Assembly: GCA_028282395.1 (NCBI GenBank)
Contig: JANQHY010000273.1
Coordinates: 1 to 10,130, forward strand
From: Gammaproteobacteria bacterium
GTDB taxonomy: Bacteria > Pseudomonadota > Gammaproteobacteria > UBA12402
DNA: 10,130 bases
Reading direction: 5' to 3'
Positions within the stretch are counted from its first letter, which is position 1. Each line of letters opens with the position of its first letter. Position numbers and translations under genes: made by a program. Positions 6,230 through 10,130 of the stretch are shown piece after piece. The notes under the pieces are model-generated. The model did not search any database, was not told where the DNA came from, and worked only from the letters and a program-made list of their open reading frames with translations.

Positions 6230-6296
6230 TTTGATCGTAGATACAGTGCGATAAGGTAATAATCGAGCCGTAGCAACTAGTACAGGAGAGAAGTCT

Positions 6297-6881
6297 ATGA
6301 AAAAAGGGTTAACTGCTTTGATGCTCTGCACCATTGCGACTATCTCACTAGCCAGTGCCCATTCAGCAACCTATCACACCCCCACAACTGCCCAACAATC
6401 TACTACTGCTACAGAAACACGTATTATGGATAATGGCGCTATCGACCATTCACAACATAGCAACAAGCAAGCGGTTGCAACCAAAGCATTTGTTGAAAAA
6501 GCTGCTGCCTATGTTAGAACTCATGGCCGTATTAAAGCTGCCTGCCTGTTTAACCAAGCTGAAGGCACATTTCATCATGGCAATCGTTATATCTTTGCTT
6601 TCGTTTGTAATGATGGTGACAATAATGGCTTTTTTGTCGCCTCACCCTCGGCACCACAGCACACCTTCCAGCAACGCCTGATGAGCCCCCTAGTTGCTGG
6701 CATCATGGCAGCAGTCGAACATCAGCCAAACGGTGTTTGGTACCACTACTGCTGGTACGATCCAGAGACCGGTTACTTTGAACAGAAGCGTAGTTACATT
6801 CAAATGATAAAGGAGAAGAAACTTTGTGTCGGCTCCGGCTACTATATTAAAAATGAGCGCTGTATCACCACAGCATTATAG
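6297..6881 (+). CDS. Secreted single-Cache-domain protein
   Basis: The 194-residue product has a Sec signal (1-21, ending ASA, or 1-24, ending HSA), a Ser/Thr/Gln-rich linker (25-58) and one Cache-type domain (about 60-185). The domain call rests on the order of motifs typical of small extracytoplasmic Cache sensors: FVEKAAAYVRTHG helix (65-77), ACLFNQAEGTFHHGNRYIFAF (82-102), VASPSAP, then GVWYHYCWYDPETG (146-159), QKRSYIQ, and LCVGSGYYI (176-184). Cache domains bind small ligands (amino acids, carboxylates, quaternary amines) outside the inner membrane. Here there is no membrane anchor or signalling domain, so the protein should be free in the periplasm. Five mature cysteines (83, 104, 152, 177, 189) are unusual for the fold. 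AGGAG (6284-6288) lies 8 nt before ATG. The OPT transporter follows 36 nt later, suggesting ligand capture for it; that is inference. Confidence 0.75.
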   Translation: MKKGLTALMLCTIATISLASAHSATYHTPTTAQQSTTATETRIMDNGAIDHSQHSNKQAVATKAFVEKAAAYVRTHGRIKAACLFNQAEGTFHHGNRYIFAFVCNDGDNNGFFVASPSAPQHTFQQRLMSPLVAGIMAAVEHQPNGVWYHYCWYDPETGYFEQKRSYIQMIKEKKLCVGSGYYIKNERCITTAL

Positions 6882-6917
6882 TATTAATGACTAAGGACAA
6901 TACAACCGAGACAGTTA

Positions 6918-8909
6918 ATGAATAATTTTAGATATTTACCTGAACTAACTATACGCGGCCTACTGCTTTCAGCGCTGTTAACCATACTATTTACTGCAGC
7001 GAATGTTTATCTTGGCCTGAAAATAGGGTACACCTTTGCCACATCGGTTCCCGCAGCTGTTATCTCGATGGCGGCACTACGCCTTTTTAATAACTCTAAT
7101 ATTCTAGAAAATAATATCGTTCAAACGATCACCTCCGCTGCTGGCACCCTCTCTGCAATTGTTTTTGTGCTGCCTGCTCTGGTGATAATTGGTGCCTGGC
7201 ATCACTTCTCCTTTTGGCAAACATTTTTATTGACCTCTCTTGGTGGCACACTTGGCGTCATGTTCACCATTCCACTGCGTAAAGCGCTGGTTGTCAATTC
7301 AGATCTACCCTACCCAGAAGGTACCGCTGCCGCAGAGGTCTTAAAAGTAGGCAGCCTAAATCAACCGACTGACCCAACTATCCCAGTTACCAATGAACCC
7401 ATTAAAAACCTTGCACTTGGTTCAGTCGTCTCTTTTCTCTTTACCCTATTTAGCAATGGTCTCAAACTTTTTGGTCAACAGCTTGCCTTCTATGGCAAAA
7501 TTGGTGCCGTCGTTAGTGGCTGGGGAATTAGCCTAGGGCCGGCGTTAATTGGTGCTGGTTATCTGATTGGTATTCAGATTGCAATCGCACTACTCATTGG
7601 TGCCATAATCAGCTGGGGGATTGCTGTACCAATCCTCTCTCTCCATCACACGGCTCCTAGCGCCATGGCAATTAGTGACTTTGCGCTTAAAATCTGGGTT
7701 TCTAAAGTACGTTTTATCGGTATCGGCACCATCAGCATCTCAGTACTCTGGGCATTGCTAACTTTACTGCGACCTTTAGCACAATCTTTTAGCTCATCAA
7801 GGTCTGCTCTGCATATGCGTTCATTTAATGATAGTGACATTCCCGCACGTACCGTAATTATCACCTCTATCCTACTACTATTTCCATTAATGACACTTTT
7901 CGGCCATTTTATCTCTCACTATACCCTACTGAGTAATACCAGTTTCTTAATGGTTGCGATCTTATGCACACTAATGCTAGTAGTCGTCGGATTTGCGGCT
8001 GCCGGTGTTAGCGCCTATATGGCGGGATTGGTTGGTTCTTCCAATAGCCCAGTATCGGGAATTGGCGTTATCATTATTATTATCGTATCTGCTCTGTTAA
8101 CCCTCACTTTTCATCTAATTTTTAAACAACGTGTCACCTTTATCCATCACCGCCACTTTATTGTTGCGCTAGCAATTTTTGTCACTTCGGCAATTTTCGC
8201 CGTTGTTACGATTGCCAATGATAACATGCAAGATCTACGCACCGGCTACCTCGTCGGCGCAACGCCGTGGAAACAGCAGGTGGCTCTCATCATGGGTGTC
8301 ATCCTAGGCTCACTGGTAATTGCTCCGGTACTAAATGCGCTCTACCAGGCTTATGGCTTTGCTGACCTGGCGCCCCATATCGGTATTGATACACACAATA
8401 CCTTGAATACACCACAAGCAGCATTAATGGCGACAATTGCCAAAGGCATTGTTGGTGATTATATGAATTGGGATATGGTTTTCATTGGCATGGCTATTGG
8501 TATTGCCATGCTAATTATTGATCGTTTTATCTTAAAACCCCTGAAATGGCCACGCTTATCGGTATTAAGTGTTGGCATCGGCATTTATATTCCTATCGCG
8601 CTGGTATCAGCTTTAGTATTAGGAGGCATCATCTCTTGGTTTATTAAACGCAAAATAAAGCAATTTGATAATAAAAAACGTTTCTTTGCCGAGCGCTGCG
8701 GCATTCTTTTTGCCTGTGGCTTAATTGTCGGTGAATCTATTTTTGGTATTCTGTTGGCTGTTATTATTACCCTGACTGATAAAGCTAGTCCGTTGGCTGT
8801 AGTCAGTAGCAATTTCAGTAAATGGGCGAGCCTGATCGGCACAGTCGTTTTTATTCTATTGTGCGTCCATTTCTACTATTATGTCACCAAGCGCAATCGC
8901 GATGGTTAG
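6918..8909 (+). CDS. OPT-family oligopeptide transporter
   Basis: This is a 663-residue inner-membrane protein of the OPT superfamily, bacterial branch. Members import short peptides or metal chelates, driven by protons; the substrate here cannot be told. Seen directly: a start typical of the branch, LTIRGLLLSALLTILFTAANVYLGLKIG; the hallmark LPYPEGTAAAEVL (130-142); NSPVSGIGV with a long hydrophobic run (376-395); and the C-terminal GLIVGESIFGILLAV (601-615). Roughly 15 hydrophobic segments span the chain, and the length fits the family. It follows the secreted Cache gene by 36 nt, in the same direction and with no visible terminator between, so both probably use the promoter at 6201-6229. 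The ribosome site is weak (CGAGA near 6907). Its stop region overlaps that of the convergent cupin gene by 4 nt. Confidence 0.92.
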   Translation: MNNFRYLPELTIRGLLLSALLTILFTAANVYLGLKIGYTFATSVPAAVISMAALRLFNNSNILENNIVQTITSAAGTLSAIVFVLPALVIIGAWHHFSFWQTFLLTSLGGTLGVMFTIPLRKALVVNSDLPYPEGTAAAEVLKVGSLNQPTDPTIPVTNEPIKNLALGSVVSFLFTLFSNGLKLFGQQLAFYGKIGAVVSGWGISLGPALIGAGYLIGIQIAIALLIGAIISWGIAVPILSLHHTAPSAMAISDFALKIWVSKVRFIGIGTISISVLWALLTLLRPLAQSFSSSRSALHMRSFNDSDIPARTVIITSILLLFPLMTLFGHFISHYTLLSNTSFLMVAILCTLMLVVVGFAAAGVSAYMAGLVGSSNSPVSGIGVIIIIIVSALLTLTFHLIFKQRVTFIHHRHFIVALAIFVTSAIFAVVTIANDNMQDLRTGYLVGATPWKQQVALIMGVILGSLVIAPVLNALYQAYGFADLAPHIGIDTHNTLNTPQAALMATIAKGIVGDYMNWDMVFIGMAIGIAMLIIDRFILKPLKWPRLSVLSVGIGIYIPIALVSALVLGGIISWFIKRKIKQFDNKKRFFAERCGILFACGLIVGESIFGILLAVIITLTDKASPLAVVSSNFSKWASLIGTVVFILLCVHFYYYVTKRNRDG

Positions 8910-9262
8910 TTGCTACTTAATGCCGCAGTGATAATAACTGCGCGACCGCAACTCAATGTCTGCGAAATGTGGCCTTTTCCTGTCGTGTCATTAGCAAACA
9001 GGATCTCACCACGAGTAAAAATACGTGATTCATTATTACCGCTTGCTGTCACTTTGACCTTACCTTGCAGATAAAAAATATATTGCGGTCGTGGTGCAGG
9101 GTGCCAATCAAAATAGCAACCATCATCAAATTGACGAAATTGCATCGTCTCAACGGCATACGGATTTGAATAACAGCCCAACTCTCGCTCTATTGCTCCA
9201 GCAGTTTCAATCTCCCTAAAATAGGAGCGACCATTATTACTATAAATCTCAACTATTTTCAT
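8906..9262 (-). CDS. Small single-domain cupin protein
   Basis: This predicts a 118-residue cytosolic cupin barrel. Both halves of the cupin signature are visible: FDWHPAPRPQYIFYLQGKVKV (51-71), with His54, Gln60 and the GKVKV turn, and FTRGEILFANDTTGKGHIS (82-100), with His98. Only His54 and His98 stand out as metal-ligand candidates; Glu86 sits in the usual RGE turn. The motif WHPAPR...DTTGKGH marks a widespread family of stand-alone cupins of undetermined function, so I give no reaction. The product starts at ATG 9262 with MKIVEIYSNN; upstream sequence has only a weak ribosome site. It is convergent with the OPT gene, sharing TTAG at 8906-8909, and divergent from tolB with a 92-bp gap. Nothing links it functionally to either. 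Confidence 0.85.
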   Translation of the reverse strand: MKIVEIYSNNGRSYFREIETAGAIERELGCYSNPYAVETMQFRQFDDGCYFDWHPAPRPQYIFYLQGKVKVTASGNNESRIFTRGEILFANDTTGKGHISQTLSCGRAVIITAALSSN

Positions 9263-9281
9263 TCAACACTCACTGTGCTAC

Positions 9282-9311
9282 TTTACTTAAAGAATGCTAC
9301 CATCGTATCAT
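9282..9311 (+). promoter_or_regulatory. Candidate promoter for tolB
   Basis: TTTACT (9282-9287) and TATCAT (9306-9311) are separated by 18 nt and match consensus at 4/6 and 5/6. A start near 9318 gives a leader of about 37 nt to ATG 9355. It supports tolB being transcribed on its own here, since the gene upstream points away. I see no clear promoter for the cupin gene in the same gap. Confidence 0.45.
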
Positions 9312-9354
9312 CAATACGGTGACATAAATAGAGAAAACTAAACTGGCTAATGCG

Positions 9355-10130
9355 ATGAAAAAAATATTTTACACAACTATTTTTACTCTCTTACTTTTAC
9401 CTTCACTTGCTCTAGCACTGGACCTAGAATTAACACAAGGGCTTGGACAACCTAGCCCGATTGCTATTGTGCCGTTTGCCGGCCAACCTAATCAAATAAG
9501 CACCGTCATCGCTAATGATCTCAATCATAGCGGCCTGTTTGCCGTCATGGCCACCAATAAACTGCCGCAGCAGCCAACACAGCTTAGCAACGTAGCCTTC
9601 GGTGACTGGCGCAAATTAAAGATTAATAATCTGCTAATTGGTAATATCACCCCAGCACCCAATCAAAAATTACGTGTCGGTTATTTGTTACTTGATACCT
9701 TCAAGTCACGACAACTACTCCATTTTCGTTCGGTTGCCGAAGCGCGTGTTAATCCTTCACTTGACCCGGTTCTTATCTATGAACGCTATATTATTTCTGC
9801 TAATGGTGAGCGCGCGCTGGCACACCACATTGCCGATCGCATTTTTTATAAGCTTACTGATATTCGCGGCGCTTTTTCCACTTCGATTGCTTATATTGCT
9901 GTACAACGTCAACCAGGAAAACCGACACGTTACCAACTTGTTATTGCTGATGTTGATGGTAAGCATCCTCAACCACTGCTCACTTCAACCGCCCCCATTA
10001 TGTCACCAGCATGGTCGCCCGACGGCAAAAAAATTGCCTATGTCTCGTTTGAAAACCATAAAATGGCGATTTATATCTCTACCCTGGCGACAGGTAAACG
10101 TCAATTAATTAAACGTTTCACTGGCATCAA
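9355..10130 (+). CDS. tolB: Tol-Pal system protein TolB, N-terminal part (runs off right edge)
   Basis: TolB is the periplasmic beta-propeller protein that binds Pal and TolA and helps constrict and stabilise the outer membrane at division. The 258 visible residues begin with a Sec signal (1-21, ending LALA). The N-terminal TolB domain follows: PSPIAIVPFAGQ, then IANDLNHSGLFAV, LPQQPTQ, NNLLIGNITP, VGYLLLDT and FYKLTDIRGAFSTSIAYI. The first propeller blade follows, with the TolB hallmark MSPAWSPDGKKIAYVSFE (216-233). These match E. coli TolB in order and spacing. The rest of the propeller is outside the window. No tolA precedes it: the upstream neighbour is a cupin gene on the other strand, so tolB is apparently separated from tolQRA. 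Whether pal follows cannot be seen. The ribosome site is weak. Confidence 0.95.
   Translation, partial: MKKIFYTTIFTLLLLPSLALALDLELTQGLGQPSPIAIVPFAGQPNQISTVIANDLNHSGLFAVMATNKLPQQPTQLSNVAFGDWRKLKINNLLIGNITPAPNQKLRVGYLLLDTFKSRQLLHFRSVAEARVNPSLDPVLIYERYIISANGERALAHHIADRIFYKLTDIRGAFSTSIAYIAVQRQPGKPTRYQLVIADVDGKHPQPLLTSTAPIMSPAWSPDGKKIAYVSFENHKMAIYISTLATGKRQLIKRFTGI

Noticed and set aside
9638..10108. 156-codon plus-strand ORF inside tolB
   Set aside because: It is an out-of-frame shadow of tolB, whose own frame is open to the window end with clear homology.

Overview
The window looks like ordinary chromosome from a gammaproteobacterium of moderate G+C. The main evidence is the set of genes: msbA (lipid A flippase), a MenI/YdiI-type thioesterase, the guaB-guaA purine pair, a YajG-type lipoprotein and tolB. 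All are typical of Gram-negative, mostly gammaproteobacterial, genomes. I cannot name the genus. The palindromic, GC-rich intergenic element resembles repeats that produce spurious ORFs in host-associated lineages, but that is only an impression.

Layout from left to right: (1) On the minus strand, a thioesterase gene is followed 6 nt later by the start of msbA, which runs off the left edge. (2) A 482-bp non-coding stretch (884-1365) holds a promoter for the thioesterase, an 81-bp imperfect palindrome, five degenerate 23/24-nt GC-rich tandem repeats, and the guaB promoter with a small hairpin over its -35 region. (3) guaB and guaA form a tight plus-strand operon for GMP synthesis from IMP. (4) A perfect 13-bp-stem hairpin separates guaA from a convergent minus-strand pair: a small Cys-rich ORF whose stop overlaps the start of a YajG-like lipoprotein (TAATG). 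(5) A secreted four-cysteine protein of unknown function (minus) is divergent from a secreted Cache-domain protein (plus). Each has a recognisable promoter in the shared 262-bp gap. (6) The Cache gene is followed 36 nt later by an OPT-family peptide/metal-chelate transporter. (7) A minus-strand cupin gene shares 4 nt with the OPT stop. (8) tolB starts on the plus strand from its own apparent promoter and runs off the right edge.

In terms of function, most of the window is housekeeping and envelope biology: lipid A export, GMP synthesis, envelope lipoprotein and Tol-Pal. The less ordinary parts are the secreted Cache protein paired with an OPT transporter (possibly a ligand-capture and import pair), the translationally coupled Cys-rich small protein and YajG pair, the secreted four-Cys protein, and the palindrome plus tandem-repeat element before guaB. 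I found no rRNA, tRNA, CRISPR array, insertion sequence, or recognisable defence or phage module.
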